Shown: positions 1-9,243 of the stretch, piece after piece
Numbering within the stretch: position 1 is the stretch's first letter
Layout: each line of letters opens with the position of its first letter
DNA from: Hyphomicrobiales bacterium
GTDB taxonomy: Bacteria; Pseudomonadota; Alphaproteobacteria; Rhizobiales; Devosiaceae
Direction: 5' to 3'
DNA length: 64,000 nt
Assembly (NCBI GenBank): GCA_027487555.1
Contig: JAIYDI010000028.1
Location: 1 to 64,000, forward strand
Position numbers and translations under genes: made by a program
Notes under the pieces: generated by a model
The model's input: the letters and a program-made list of their open reading frames with translations, nothing else
The model's database searches: none
What the model was told of the DNA's origin: nothing

Positions 1-108
1 GGAAGGAACGCATCCAGAAAACTCACCTGTTCCATTCACCGGCCCTCCATCCAAAGCCAGTGAATCACATCCACAAACAATCGCAAGTTTCGCAGAGGCC
101 TCGCTTGC

Positions 109-243
109 GGGGGAGGGTGCCCGAAGGGCGGGTGGGGTGTGCACCTTGCGCTAAGCCTTTAACGTCTTTGCATAATTCAGTGCAAGCGGCCCCCCTCACC
201 CGGCGCTCCGCGCCACCCTCTCCCGTGAACGGGAGAGGGTGGC
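109..243. repeat. Intergenic inverted-repeat element
   Basis: Two G/C-rich arms face each other: one of the form GGGGGAGGGTGCCCGAAGGG (from 109) and a complementary arm CCCCCTCACCCGGCGC followed by a small hairpin CTCTCCCGTGAACGGGAGAG (191-238). About 50 less GC-rich bases lie between them. This is the look of the short mosaic palindromic elements scattered between genes in rhizobia and relatives. It lies just beyond the 3' end of the leftmost minus-strand gene. No coding capacity is evident. Confidence 0.6.
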
Positions 244-268
244 ATGACTGAGGGTATGCTGGCTCGCC

Positions 269-2104
269 TTACTGAGCTTCGCCGGCGATGGTGAACTTGC
301 CGGCAAGCACGGTCGGGTTCTCGCTTGCCGCCGAAAGCTCGGCGAGGCTGACGCCGGCCGGATCCACGGCGGTGAGGGTCAGATCGATCTGCTTCTTGCC
401 CTGGATGAAATCGCCGATGGCGGTGGCAGCGGCCATCGAGGATTCGCTGCTGCCCAGAATGGCAAGCAACATGCCCTGCATCTGGCCAGCAATCAGCGTC
501 TTGAAGGTGCCTTCCGGCTGACCGGCTTCCGCCGCGCCCGCCGCGATGACGATGGGCGCGATGCCCTTGTCCTCGAGCGTGATGTGCACATCCTTGAGAG
601 TGAGGCCCAGCGAGGCCATCATTGCCATATCCGGATTGTCAGCAAACAGATCGGCGGTGGCGTTGCCGAGCGTGCCGGAGATGTTGATGCGGCTGAGGCC
701 CGGGATGTCGAAGCCGATCTGTTCGACGATGATGGTGGACGTCTCCTGATCCCAGCGGAATGCCGTGCCGAAGCTCATGTCAACTTCGGTGAGACCGGCA
801 GCCACAAGCTGCGCCATGGCCGGGTCGTTTGCGGGTACCGGCGCGATGATGTTGTCGGCCGACACTTCGACATTGGATGGGATGCCGTTGACATAGTCGC
901 CCAGCGTGACGTCGAAATCCGCGACCTTGAGCTTGACGCGATCACCCGGCTTTTCCGGATCGATGACATCCATGTCGAGCCCGGTGAGGGCGAGGCCCTC
1001 GATGACCGGGATCAGCTTCCGCCAATTGGCGGTGAACCAGGCCTCGTCCAGTGTCTCCGCCGAGGTGAGCGCCGCGATGGGACCATTGAGGTCCATCTGC
1101 TTCCAGGTGAAGTTGCCCAGGTTGAATGTGCCGAAAGTGCCGAAGTCGGCCTTGAGATCGTTGATGGCGATCGCCGGATAGAAACCGGGTTTGTATCCCG
1201 CCACGGTGAAGTCGCCGCTCGAGGCCGTGAACGCGGTGTTGGTTTCCGGTTCGGTACCCGAACACTCGAAGCCCTTGAAGGTCATGGGCTCGGAGGTGAA
1301 GGCGGTGAACATCTCGGTGTAGTAGGTGATGATCGTCCGGATGGTTTCCGGCGTCGGTTTCTCGCCCGTCCTTTCGGCAGCCTCGGCGGTTTCAATAGCC
1401 TGGCCCAGATCGCCAAGGCTGAACGTGAGCGGACGCGCGTAGAAATTGCCCGCCTCCAACCCGCCGATGGTGCAGTTGACCACTGGCGACGTGATTGAGC
1501 CACCTTCGGCCGTGAAGCTGCCATAGACGAGGTTCGGCGCGTCGCCATCCGATTCGGGCGTGATCAGACCGTAGACGCCAAGCAGCGCCGTCACATCCAG
1601 ATTGGTGCCGGCAATCTTGCCATAGGTTAGGCTGAAATCCGGAATGCCGGACAGGATGGTCTTGCCGACCGCCGCGTTGGCCGCGACGCCATCGACCACG
1701 TCGGTGAACTCGACATCCGACATGGTGGTGGTGAAGGTGATGCGCTCGCCTGTCTCGCCCGGCACCGTGATCAGCAGCGTGATCGATGGGATATAGATGC
1801 GCTTGGCGTTGATGCCCGCGAGCTTGTCGAGGCTGTCGCCCGCGTCGGGGCCGAACAGTTCGCGCAGCTCCGGCCCGGTGATATCGCCATCGGTGACATC
1901 AATGCTCGAGACCTCGACCTTGAAGTCGAATGCCGGGGCGGCCGGTGCCGCCAGTGTCTCGGTAGCGGCCGGAGCGGCCGGCTTTGCCGACGTGGTTTCC
2001 TCTGCCAGCACGGGTGTGGCGAGGCATGTGCTGAGCAGCAGCGCTGCGGTAACCGAGCGCCACCCAAGGGCACCGGTGGCTGCACGGAATTTGGCGCGGA
2101 TCAT
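269..2104 (-). CDS. Secreted protein of unknown function (611 aa)
   Basis: I do not recognise a family. The N-terminus has basic residues, then a hydrophobic run (SVTAALLLSTCLATPVLA) typical of a Sec signal peptide cleaved near residue 34, so the protein should be periplasmic or outer-membrane associated. An Ala/Pro-rich linker follows. The rest is a long, beta-rich, acidic body with recurrent patterns such as FDFKVEVSSIDVTDG, GDFTVAGYKPGFYPAI and VKLKVADFDVTLGDY, which suggest repeated beta structure (inference). The start has GAGGGATATGAG just upstream of the ATG. It has no obvious operon partner. Confidence 0.8.
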   Translation of the reverse strand: MIRAKFRAATGALGWRSVTAALLLSTCLATPVLAEETTSAKPAAPAATETLAAPAAPAFDFKVEVSSIDVTDGDITGPELRELFGPDAGDSLDKLAGINAKRIYIPSITLLITVPGETGERITFTTTMSDVEFTDVVDGVAANAAVGKTILSGIPDFSLTYGKIAGTNLDVTALLGVYGLITPESDGDAPNLVYGSFTAEGGSITSPVVNCTIGGLEAGNFYARPLTFSLGDLGQAIETAEAAERTGEKPTPETIRTIITYYTEMFTAFTSEPMTFKGFECSGTEPETNTAFTASSGDFTVAGYKPGFYPAIAINDLKADFGTFGTFNLGNFTWKQMDLNGPIAALTSAETLDEAWFTANWRKLIPVIEGLALTGLDMDVIDPEKPGDRVKLKVADFDVTLGDYVNGIPSNVEVSADNIIAPVPANDPAMAQLVAAGLTEVDMSFGTAFRWDQETSTIIVEQIGFDIPGLSRINISGTLGNATADLFADNPDMAMMASLGLTLKDVHITLEDKGIAPIVIAAGAAEAGQPEGTFKTLIAGQMQGMLLAILGSSESSMAAATAIGDFIQGKKQIDLTLTAVDPAGVSLAELSAASENPTVLAGKFTIAGEAQ

Positions 2105-2238
2105 CTCATATCCCTCAGTTCATCTTGGCCGGCGCGGAGAAGCAAAAGGCGGCCGGACTATCCCACCGCCTTTCATGTCATACCAAATCTGTGCGCAAGA
2201 TGAACGACCGATGTGTCATCTGCGATGGCGAGCAGAAA

Positions 2239-2577
2239 TCAGCCCTCGCCGCGCCCCGGCGACCAGGCCATGGCCGGGGTGCCCAGAGGCAGCGGCAGCG
2301 CGCGGTCGCCTGCCAGTGCAGTGCGCACGACCTCGAAGACCAGCGCAAACAGCAGCGCCACCATCGGCGCCATGAGGAGCACCACGCCGGCATCGAGATC
2401 TGTCCCGATGCGCCAGGTGACCTGTGGCAGGAGGCCAAGTGCGAGGGCGATGACCGCCGACACGAAGGTGAGCGCGAAGGAAATGGCTGCCGCCGAGGCG
2501 AGGCTGTTCGGCAGTTTCGGGCCGCTGCGCCGCCGCGAAAGCCGCTGCAGCAGGCGATGAATGGCGGGCTTCGGCAT
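2239..2577 (-). CDS. Small membrane protein (112 aa), unknown function
   Basis: The start codon has a good ribosome-binding site (AGGGAG about 7 bases upstream). The product has a basic N-terminus (PKPAIHRLLQRLSRRRSG) followed by two hydrophobic stretches, around residues 27-50 (AISFALTFVSAVIALALGLL) and 60-88 (DLDAGVVLLMAPMVALLFAL), so it is probably a two-pass inner-membrane protein. It points away from the DUF4864 gene at 2701, and the two share the region between them. An overlapping plus-strand frame is less convincing because it lacks a start signal. Confidence 0.6.
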   Translation of the reverse strand: MPKPAIHRLLQRLSRRRSGPKLPNSLASAAAISFALTFVSAVIALALGLLPQVTWRIGTDLDAGVVLLMAPMVALLFALVFEVVRTALAGDRALPLPLGTPAMAWSPGRGEG

Positions 2578-2700
2578 TTTGATACTCCCTGGTCGTCACA
2601 ACGCAGTGAAAAGACCAACCGAATGGGAAAATCATTCGTTGCTGGTGTGATCGGGAGCGTACGGTTTCAAGGCAATCCTGTGGCAAGGCTGGAGGGTGAT

Positions 2701-3150
2701 ATGTCGAACTTGGCGAGACGAAGTTTATTGGCGCTGGCGCTGGTGTGGTGCGCGGCGCCCGCAGCGGTGATGGCGGAGGACAAGGCGCTGGCACCGCCGC
2801 CCGAGCCCGCCGAATGGCAGGGGACGATCACGACGCAGATCGAAGCGTTTCGCACCCATGATTCCGTAACGGCGCTCAGCATGGCGGCAAAGGCGTTCCG
2901 CACGAGCTTCCCCGATGCCGAGAGCTTTTACCTGACCATCGTGCACTCGGGCTATGCGGCTATCGCGCTGTCGCGCTCGCACCAGTTCGGCGCGTTCCGC
3001 GTTGTCGATGCCGACACCGTGCTGCAGGAGGTGAAGCTGATCGACGAGGATCAGGGGTTGTATTCGGCCCAGTACATGCTTGGCCGCGAGCCCGAAGGTT
3101 GGCGGGTTGAAGCCGTGCAACTGAAGGACGAACAGGCCATCGGCATCTAG
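2701..3150 (+). CDS. DUF4864-like exported protein (149 aa)
   Basis: A short signal peptide (RRSLLALALVWCAAPAAVMA) is followed by a small alpha/beta body that begins with an amphipathic segment (WQGTITTQIEAFRTHD) and includes SMAAKAFRTSFPDAESF and YMLGREPEGWRVEAVQL near the end. This is the pattern of the DUF4864 family, a cystatin/NTF2-like fold of unknown role in alphaproteobacteria. The start at 2701 is preceded by GGAGGGTGAT. The frame stays open further upstream, but that part has no signal peptide or ribosome-binding site. Confidence 0.75.
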   Translation: MSNLARRSLLALALVWCAAPAAVMAEDKALAPPPEPAEWQGTITTQIEAFRTHDSVTALSMAAKAFRTSFPDAESFYLTIVHSGYAAIALSRSHQFGAFRVVDADTVLQEVKLIDEDQGLYSAQYMLGREPEGWRVEAVQLKDEQAIGI

Positions 3151-3282
3151 GAGTGGGGCAACCTGAACGGTTTCTGAACGTGGGTATCAGGAATGGTTCA
3201 GCGGATTCGGAGCATGGTTGATCCATCAGCTCGACACAGTCCTCCTGGATCGTCGAGCCTAGCCAACCCGAGGCCACGGGAA

Positions 3283-3306
3283 CTGGCGGGGCGTACGCGC
3301 CCCGCT
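3283..3306. terminator. GC-rich hairpin after the DUF4864 gene
   Basis: The inverted repeat GCGGGGCG-TACG-CGCCCCGC lies about 135 bases past the stop at 3150 and before the aminotransferase start at 3368. It has no T-run on either strand, so it is only a possible transcription barrier or an RNA structure in the aminotransferase leader. Confidence 0.35.
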
Positions 3307-3334
3307 GGTTGCTAATTGGGCCTTGCGGCACTAA

Positions 3335-4570
<1,236 letters not shown>

Positions 4571-4575
4571 CCGCC

Positions 4576-5523
4576 ATGTATCCGGTTGGCGAGGCCTACG
4601 CGTCGGGCTGGCTCGATGTCGGCGACGGCCACGCCATCTGGTGGGAAGAAGCCGGCAACCCCGATGGGCTGCCGGTGCTGCTGCTGCATGGCGGGCCGGG
4701 TTCAGGCTTTTCGGCCTCGATGCGGCGCTGGTTCGACCCCACGCGGTTCCGCATCATCGGCTTCGATCAGCGCGGCGCGGGCCGCAGCCGTCCAAGTGCG
4801 GCGGAGACGCTGGCGGCGCTCGAACACAACACCACGACGCATCTGGTCGCCGATATCGAGCGCCTGCGCCGGTACCTCGGAGTGGAGCGGTGGATGCTGT
4901 ACGGCCACTCCTGGGGCGTGACGCTGGGCCTTGCCTATGCCGAAACGCATCCGGAGCGGGTGGCGGGCGCGGTATTCGTCGGCGTGACGACGACACGGGC
5001 GCAGGAGGTCGACTGGCTCTATCGCGGGCTCGCGCCGCTGTTTCCGCACGAATGGCGGGCGTTCCGCGCCGGCGTGCCGGAGGAGACGCCGGAGACGGAG
5101 ATGGTTTCGGCCTATTACCGGCTGCTGTGTGACCCTGATCTCGACGTGGCGGAGCGCGCCGCCCGCGCGTTCGATGCCTGGGACAATGCCTCGGTATCAA
5201 GCAGGCCCAATGCGTATGTGCCCGGCGATACGCGGCGGATGCTGGGGCGCGCGCGCATCGTGACGCATTATTTCCACCATCTTGCGTGGCTCGAAGATGG
5301 GCAATTGCTGCGCGATGCCGGGCGGTTGGCCGATATTCCCGGTCATCTCGTGCAGGGCCGGATGGACCTGCAGGGCCCGCTGGTGACGGCGGTTGAACTG
5401 GCCGAAGCCTGGCCCGGCGTGCGGCTGACCGTGGTCGATGGGGCAGGGCATTCTGGCGCCGATACCGGCATGCCGGAAGCGATTGTCGCGGCAGTGGAAG
5501 ATGTCGCAGGGCGGGCGGGGTAG
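4576..5523 (+). CDS. pip: Proline iminopeptidase, alpha/beta-hydrolase
   Basis: The 315-residue protein has the hallmarks of the S33 family, which removes N-terminal proline from peptides. These are the oxyanion-hole motif HGGPGSG (38-44), GFDQRGAGRS, the nucleophile elbow GHSWG with Ser112, an acid residue in VQGRMD, and the catalytic His in GAGHSG near the C-terminus. The family's usual length is 310-330. The ATG lies five bases after the aminotransferase stop, which suggests a two-gene operon. The frame is open upstream inside the aminotransferase gene, but that stretch is an overlap artefact. Confidence 0.92.
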   Translation: MYPVGEAYASGWLDVGDGHAIWWEEAGNPDGLPVLLLHGGPGSGFSASMRRWFDPTRFRIIGFDQRGAGRSRPSAAETLAALEHNTTTHLVADIERLRRYLGVERWMLYGHSWGVTLGLAYAETHPERVAGAVFVGVTTTRAQEVDWLYRGLAPLFPHEWRAFRAGVPEETPETEMVSAYYRLLCDPDLDVAERAARAFDAWDNASVSSRPNAYVPGDTRRMLGRARIVTHYFHHLAWLEDGQLLRDAGRLADIPGHLVQGRMDLQGPLVTAVELAEAWPGVRLTVVDGAGHSGADTGMPEAIVAAVEDVAGRAG

Positions 5524-5546
5524 CCGGGGCGGCACGGACCTCGTCC

Positions 5547-5605
5547 TTCGACAGGCTCAGGATGAGGTCCTTTCGCACGCGCGGCCTCATGGTGAGCGTG
5601 TCGAA
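5547..5605. repeat. Dispersed palindromic repeat, copy 1
   Basis: TTCGACAGGCTCAGGATGAG (from 5547) is mirrored by CTCATGGTGAGCGTGTCGAA (ending at 5605), which could form a long imperfect hairpin between two convergent genes. Related copies occur at 32898, 39536 and 57643. This is a small intergenic repeat family of unknown function. Confidence 0.7.
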
Positions 5606-5631
5606 CCACGAAGCACGAAGACGAGTTTCCC

Positions 5632-6720
5632 CTAGACCGACCCCAGCTTGCTGAAGCCCAGCGCGCTGAGGGCGCCGGTGGAATCGTCCTGCGATTTCGT
5701 CAGCTGCTGGCCCATGGCATCGAGCTTGAGCGCCGTGCGGTAGCTCGACATCGCAGTCTGGTACAGGCGATCTGAAAGCCCGATGGCCTGGCGTTCCGAT
5801 GCGCCGATATTGCCATACAGATCCATGACGCGATTGGCGAAATCGCCAGTGCCCGACGCACCCTTCAGCGCCGCGAGCAGGCTCTCGTTGGCGCGCTGCC
5901 GCAGCTCGCGTTTGGCCGCCGAGATTTCGGTTGGGGAGAACTTGCCGCTCTCGTCGAGCGCGATCGCGGAGAGCATGTCGGCGGCGAATTCCTTTAGGTC
6001 CGGGCCTTCGCTCGCGCGACGCTTGCTCGTGTCCTGCAGGTCGAGCACCGAACGCGCGTCCTTGGCGAGGTCTTCGGGCGTACGGGTGCTGTCGCCCTTG
6101 CCGGTGATGCGGTCGAGATAGGCCAGCACCGGATCATCCGCATTGTCGGCGGGCAACGTCGATGCATCGCTGGCGATCTGCGCGAGGCCGGATTCGAGCG
6201 CCGCCTTCTGCTTCTGCCAGGGGGCTGAGGCCTTCTCCTCTGGTCCGGCGCCAGCAAGGTAGTCGAGCGTCTTGGTGTAGAGCGACTTCACCGTGCCTGC
6301 GCCGCGCGCGGCGGTGACGGCCGACGCCATCATCGCGTCGAAGCGGCGGGTAAGCTCAAGTGAGGCGGCCTTGCTCTCGTCGGTCGTGAAATCCCGGGTG
6401 GTATCGCTCGCCATGGCGAAGAGCTGCCGGCGATCGAAGCCGGACATGTCGACGGCGAGCCTGCTGTCGGCATTGAGCGGGGAGCTGATGCCGAGCGATT
6501 GCAGCAGGTCGGCCAGTTGCGCGCGCGTCCGGGCGGAAATCTCCTCGAGGCTTTGAGACGCGGACGCGGACAGGGTCAACTGGTCGCCGGTCGCCGAACT
6601 GGCGGTACTGCCGGTTTCGCGTGGCGTGCTGCTGCTCGCCGACTTCGCCGACTGCGCAGCAAGCCGGGCCTGCAGCTCGCGCCAGGCATCGGAGGTGGAG
6701 AGGCTCGAGATCGTCGTCAT
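5632..6720 (-). CDS. Unrecognised helical protein (362 aa)
   Basis: I cannot assign a family. With the start at MTTISSLSTSDAW the first 60 residues are Ser/Ala/Thr-rich and low in complexity. The rest is strongly helical, with many Ala, Leu, Asp and Arg residues and segments such as ISARTRAQLADLLQSLGI and ISAAKRELRQRANESLLA. No signal peptide or membrane segment is visible, so a cytosolic or specially secreted protein is possible. The frame is open 12 codons further upstream, but the internal ATG at 6720 starts the protein-like sequence. It stands alone, with repeat 5547-5605 on one side and the sRNA cluster on the other. Confidence 0.65.
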   Translation of the reverse strand: MTTISSLSTSDAWRELQARLAAQSAKSASSSTPRETGSTASSATGDQLTLSASASQSLEEISARTRAQLADLLQSLGISSPLNADSRLAVDMSGFDRRQLFAMASDTTRDFTTDESKAASLELTRRFDAMMASAVTAARGAGTVKSLYTKTLDYLAGAGPEEKASAPWQKQKAALESGLAQIASDASTLPADNADDPVLAYLDRITGKGDSTRTPEDLAKDARSVLDLQDTSKRRASEGPDLKEFAADMLSAIALDESGKFSPTEISAAKRELRQRANESLLAALKGASGTGDFANRVMDLYGNIGASERQAIGLSDRLYQTAMSSYRTALKLDAMGQQLTKSQDDSTGALSALGFSKLGSV

Positions 6721-6876
6721 GGCACATCGCCCATCTGCATGGCGCATGCGATGCAAAGGGCGTGCCAGCCGCTGACCGTTGAGAAACCTACGGAAACATG
6801 GCGGAAAAGCCTGCGGCTCGGGCGGTGCTGGGCAGATCCTGCCGGGCGGCTATTGCCGGATGACGCAGTGCAGAAG

Positions 6877-6914
6877 AAAAAAGGGGCTCCGCTCGAGGGG
6901 ATGAGCGGAGCCCC
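6877..6914 (-). terminator. Intrinsic terminator of sRNA unit 1
   Basis: On the minus strand GGGGCTCCGCTC and GAGCGGAGCCCC form a perfect 12-bp stem with an 8-base loop, followed at once by six T residues. Confidence 0.9.
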
Positions 6915-7020
6915 AAAGCCGACCACCGAAGCGACCAGCCATTCGAGAACGCAGCCAGGGAGGAGGAGGGCTGCAATCTCTGAGCATTGGCCTGGGAGGA
7001 GGGTAGGCCGTCAGCTCTTG
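6877..7020 (-). ncRNA. Anti-Shine-Dalgarno small RNA, unit 1 (alpha-r14/cuckoo type)
   Basis: Read on the minus strand, this stretch folds into two hairpins with anti-SD loops. The first has stem GGCCT/AGGCC around loop ACCCTCCTCCC (7009-6989); the second has stem GCAGCC/GGCTGC around CTCCTCCTCCCT (6974-6951). A perfect 12-bp terminator stem with a T6 tail follows (6914-6877). A plausible promoter sits just upstream (TTGTCC at 7055-7050, 17 bases, CATAAC at 7032-7027), which would start the RNA near 7020 and give about 144 nt. The layout matches the trans-acting sRNAs with exposed CCUCCUCCC loops known in Rhizobiales. Targets are unknown. Confidence 0.72.
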
Positions 7021-7026
7021 GGTCTG

Positions 7027-7055
7027 GTTATGCCCGCCGAGCGCCTGTGGGACAA
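7027..7055 (-). promoter_or_regulatory. Candidate promoter of sRNA unit 1
   Basis: A -35-like TTGTCC (7055-7050) is separated by 17 bases from a -10-like CATAAC (7032-7027), read on the minus strand. The match is moderate and the start site is inferred. A second -35-like TTGACG at 7101-7096 has no partner at the right distance. Confidence 0.4.
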
Positions 7056-7148
7056 ACGCTAAGTCGGAAGCACAGCCATGCACTGAGCGCAAGTTCGTCA
7101 ACTGAGGTGAGAAATGCGCCGATGGAGATAGACGGCGGATGGCAAAGC

Positions 7149-7179
7149 AAAAAAAAGGCTCCATCCGAAGATGGAGCCT
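7149..7179 (-). terminator. Intrinsic terminator of sRNA unit 2
   Basis: The minus-strand stem AGGCTCCAT/ATGGAGCCT (7179-7156) with a 6-base loop is followed by eight T residues. Confidence 0.9.
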
Positions 7180-7337
7180 ATGACTTGGGACCGAAGTCCA
7201 AATCGCAAGTAGTGGCATCTGGCGAGGGAGGAGGATACGCCGTCTGCCGGTGGATCTTTGCCCAGGGAGGAGGATTGGGGTCAGATCCGGTGTCGCAGAG
7301 CAGGACCGAGGGAGGAGGATACGGTGCGGCTCACATC
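7149..7337 (-). ncRNA. Anti-Shine-Dalgarno small RNA, unit 2, with three anti-SD hairpins
   Basis: On the minus strand three short hairpins each present ATCCTCCTCCC in the loop: ACCG/CGGT at 7325-7305, CCCA/TGGG at 7279-7261 and GGCG/CGCC at 7241-7221. The loop sequence is almost identical in all three while the stems differ but stay paired, which is covariation-like evidence for RNA structure. A terminator stem AGGCTCCAT/ATGGAGCCT with a T8 tail ends the unit at 7149. The 5' end is uncertain; a weak promoter at 7372-7345 would give about 190 nt. No credible protein frame with a ribosome-binding site covers it. Confidence 0.7.
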
Positions 7338-7344
7338 GACGAGA

Positions 7345-7372
7345 TGAATATGGGGGAGGACACCGATGTCAG
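7345..7372 (-). promoter_or_regulatory. Weak candidate promoter of sRNA unit 2
   Basis: CTGACA (7372-7367) lies 16 bases before TATTCA (7350-7345) on the minus strand. The -35 is good and the -10 is poor. Read-through from the unit 3 promoter followed by processing is an alternative. Confidence 0.25.
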
Positions 7373-7500
7373 CAATGCGGCTGCAAACATGCCAGCCATG
7401 CAGCCTGCGCAGGTAAGGTCAGCATGGTTGACCTCTTTGGCAATCGGCCGACAAGCGCCATCAGCTCCACTCACCGTGGCCTCCGCAGGAGCTGGTGCAG

Positions 7501-7536
7501 AAAAAACAAGGCCCCGCTCGAGGGGAGAGCGGGGCC
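7501..7536 (-). terminator. Intrinsic terminator of sRNA unit 3
   Basis: A perfect 10-bp minus-strand stem GGCCCCGCTC/GAGCGGGGCC is followed by TTGTTTTTT. Confidence 0.9.
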
Positions 7537-7616
7537 AAAGTTGCAGACAAGACTGACTGCAAGGAGGGAACAAACAACTGGCGCGAGGAGGAGGAGGGAG
7601 AAGCACCAGAAGCTGT
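7501..7616 (-). ncRNA. Anti-Shine-Dalgarno small RNA, unit 3
   Basis: On the minus strand a 7-bp stem CTGGTGC/GCGCCAG (7609-7578, one G-U pair) encloses a long loop containing CCCTCCTCCTCCTC. A second, unpaired anti-SD run TTCCCTCC follows, then a small hairpin TTGCAG/CTGCAA, and then a terminator GGCCCCGCTC/GAGCGGGGCC with the tail TTGTTTTTT (7536-7501). A promoter candidate TTGGCA, 17 bases, TAAAAG (7652-7624) predicts a start near 7616 and an RNA of about 116 nt. It resembles units 1 and 2 in plan, not in stem sequence. Confidence 0.7.
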
Positions 7617-7623
7617 CGGCGGG

Positions 7624-7652
7624 CTTTTAGGGCGCTGGGGCTGACCTGCCAA
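7624..7652 (-). promoter_or_regulatory. Candidate promoter of sRNA unit 3
   Basis: TTGGCA (7652-7647) and TAAAAG (7629-7624) are spaced by exactly 17 bases on the minus strand, about 15 bases before the first anti-SD stem. Confidence 0.5.
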
Positions 7653-7755
7653 TCAGGCAGACCTCATGGGCGCCATGCGCCGAGCGCATGGCAATGCCCG
7701 GGTTGGCCCTCAGTTCAAATGGGGGAATTACTGAGTCATAGCAATGGTTTAGGTG

Positions 7756-8259
7756 CTATTCTACCGCGAGCATGTCCTTGAGAACGATCCGCATATCCCC
7801 GCCCTCGATAAACACAACGTTATCGATGCGCCAAGCCGTGCCATAGAGCGCAGGAACCTCGACCTTTGCGAGCGTCAGCCAATCGGAGTAGTCGGCTTCC
7901 GGGACTTCGGGAAAGCCATACCTGATCTCGACGGCGGCCTGTGTGTCCTTGGCATCAACCGTGCCGACAGTGCAGGTCGAGGCGTAATCGACATAGGTCG
8001 ACCAGGGAACGCCGTCGCCAAGCGGCGGCTTCTCGCCGGGATTGGCCTTTTCCCAAGCGGCGTTCTTGGCCTCGGCGATCTGTAGTTCGGCAGCAAGGCC
8101 GGCGGTCAGCAACCCGGTAATCGGGCCAGAATCGCCCGACAGCCGCGCGAGGCAGAAGGCCGCGCCTATCTGCTGCGGGGTGAGTCCCATCTCCTCGGCC
8201 AGTGCCGGACCGGACAGGCCCGTGATGACGGCGATGACCAAAGCTGCGGATGCGCGCAT
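7756..8259 (-). CDS. Exported protein of unknown function (167 aa)
   Basis: A clear signal peptide (RASAALVIAVITGLSGPALA, cleavage near residue 21) precedes a small periplasmic domain. The mature part holds two cysteines (FCLARL and STCTVG) that could form a disulfide, and ends in DNVVFIEGGDMRIVLKDML. This is the general style of small NTF2/DUF3828-like periplasmic proteins, but I cannot name the family. It is a single gene between the sRNA cluster and the PaiB-like gene. Confidence 0.75.
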   Translation of the reverse strand: MRASAALVIAVITGLSGPALAEEMGLTPQQIGAAFCLARLSGDSGPITGLLTAGLAAELQIAEAKNAAWEKANPGEKPPLGDGVPWSTYVDYASTCTVGTVDAKDTQAAVEIRYGFPEVPEADYSDWLTLAKVEVPALYGTAWRIDNVVFIEGGDMRIVLKDMLAVE

Positions 8260-8335
8260 GAAACCCCCGGAAATGATGCGGACGAAAAACTACGAGGCAG
8301 GCGGTGAATGCGGGGTGAATGCCGGTGGCATCGGC

Positions 8336-8959
8336 CTATTCGCGCTTCGGTCGCGCCATCCGCTCCGCCAGCCCCGCTTCGCCGCGCGCTTGCAGATTGG
8401 CGATGACACCCTGCCGATCCTCAGGACTGCGATTCTGGCTGAGCTTGGCCTTGGCGAGAGTTCGGACGACGGAGATACGGAATGCGACGATCCTGTCCAG
8501 CATTTCAGCCATGTAGTCGTGCGGCGCGTCCGCCATGCGCCAGGCCGCGCCTCCGTTCAGCGCCCTTTCGTGCAACTGCGTGAGGAGGCCAACCGCGGCC
8601 CGCTTGTCCCGCTCGTCGTGGAGGAAGCGAATGGTGCCATGGACATGTACCGCTTCATAGTTCCAGGTCGGAACACTGCGGTGCGTTTCGGCCTTGCTCG
8701 GATAGCTGTTGGGCGTGACATAGCCGTCAACGCCACGGAAGACCGCCAGCACGTCTGCACCATCCGGAATCAGGCGGTGCACATCGTTTGACAGCGCGAC
8801 ATGCCCCACGAGTTCCCCCGTCTTGTCGACAAGCAGGGGCAGATGGTTTGCGACAAGGCCTCCTTGGGTATTGGCGACGAGCATCGCCAGTGGAGCCGCA
8901 GAGAGGATTTCGGCGATGGCCGCTGGGTCGTTCTCGCGGAAATGCTCGGGGATATACAT
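8336..8959 (-). CDS. PaiB-like FMN-binding split-barrel protein
   Basis: The 207-residue product begins MYIPEHFRENDP, the conserved start of the PaiB/FMN-binding negative transcriptional regulator family. It continues with APLAMLVANT, ANHLPLLVD, GHVALSNDVHRL, YVTPNSYPSK and VPTWNYEAVHVHG, all family signatures of a flavin-reductase-like split barrel. In Bacillus the family acts on sporulation and exoenzyme genes; whether the alphaproteobacterial members regulate anything or are flavoenzymes is unknown. The start at 8959 is chosen because the family begins there; the upstream 22 codons look non-homologous. Confidence 0.88.
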   Translation of the reverse strand: MYIPEHFRENDPAAIAEILSAAPLAMLVANTQGGLVANHLPLLVDKTGELVGHVALSNDVHRLIPDGADVLAVFRGVDGYVTPNSYPSKAETHRSVPTWNYEAVHVHGTIRFLHDERDKRAAVGLLTQLHERALNGGAAWRMADAPHDYMAEMLDRIVAFRISVVRTLAKAKLSQNRSPEDRQGVIANLQARGEAGLAERMARPKRE

Positions 8960-9243
8960 CGGGTCTACCGGGCCTGAAGCGTTGCGAGGCAGCATACGCC
9001 ACCGACCTGCCTGAGGAAACGCCAAGGTTACCGCTGGTCAGTCGGGCCTATGTGCCGCCCGGACCAGTGGAGGGGGGCAGGCGGGTATCGGCGCTTGCGC
9101 CACTTTGGCGAGGCACGCGTCGGGTGCGCGCCGATCGGCAGGAGCGCTACAGATGGCGTGCCGCACAGGCCACCGTCTGCCGGGACGGCGACCATGCGAA
9201 ACGAGGATTGGCGGAGGTGCGGACTATCCAGTGAATGGCAGAC

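Noticed and set aside
6957..7604. GGAGGAGG clusters as a CRISPR array or tandem repeat
   Set aside because: The copies lack uniform spacers and a constant repeat length. They are the loops of RNA hairpins in three terminated units, which explains them better.
7331..7606. A 91-codon minus-strand frame within the sRNA cluster
   Set aside because: It would read across the unit 3 terminator, and its proline/cysteine-rich product comes from the CCT repeats. No ribosome-binding site is present.
8960..9243. A possible broken gene between the PaiB-like and LysR genes
   Set aside because: Frames on both strands are short, lack start signals and show no family-like sequence, so I treat it as plain intergenic DNA.
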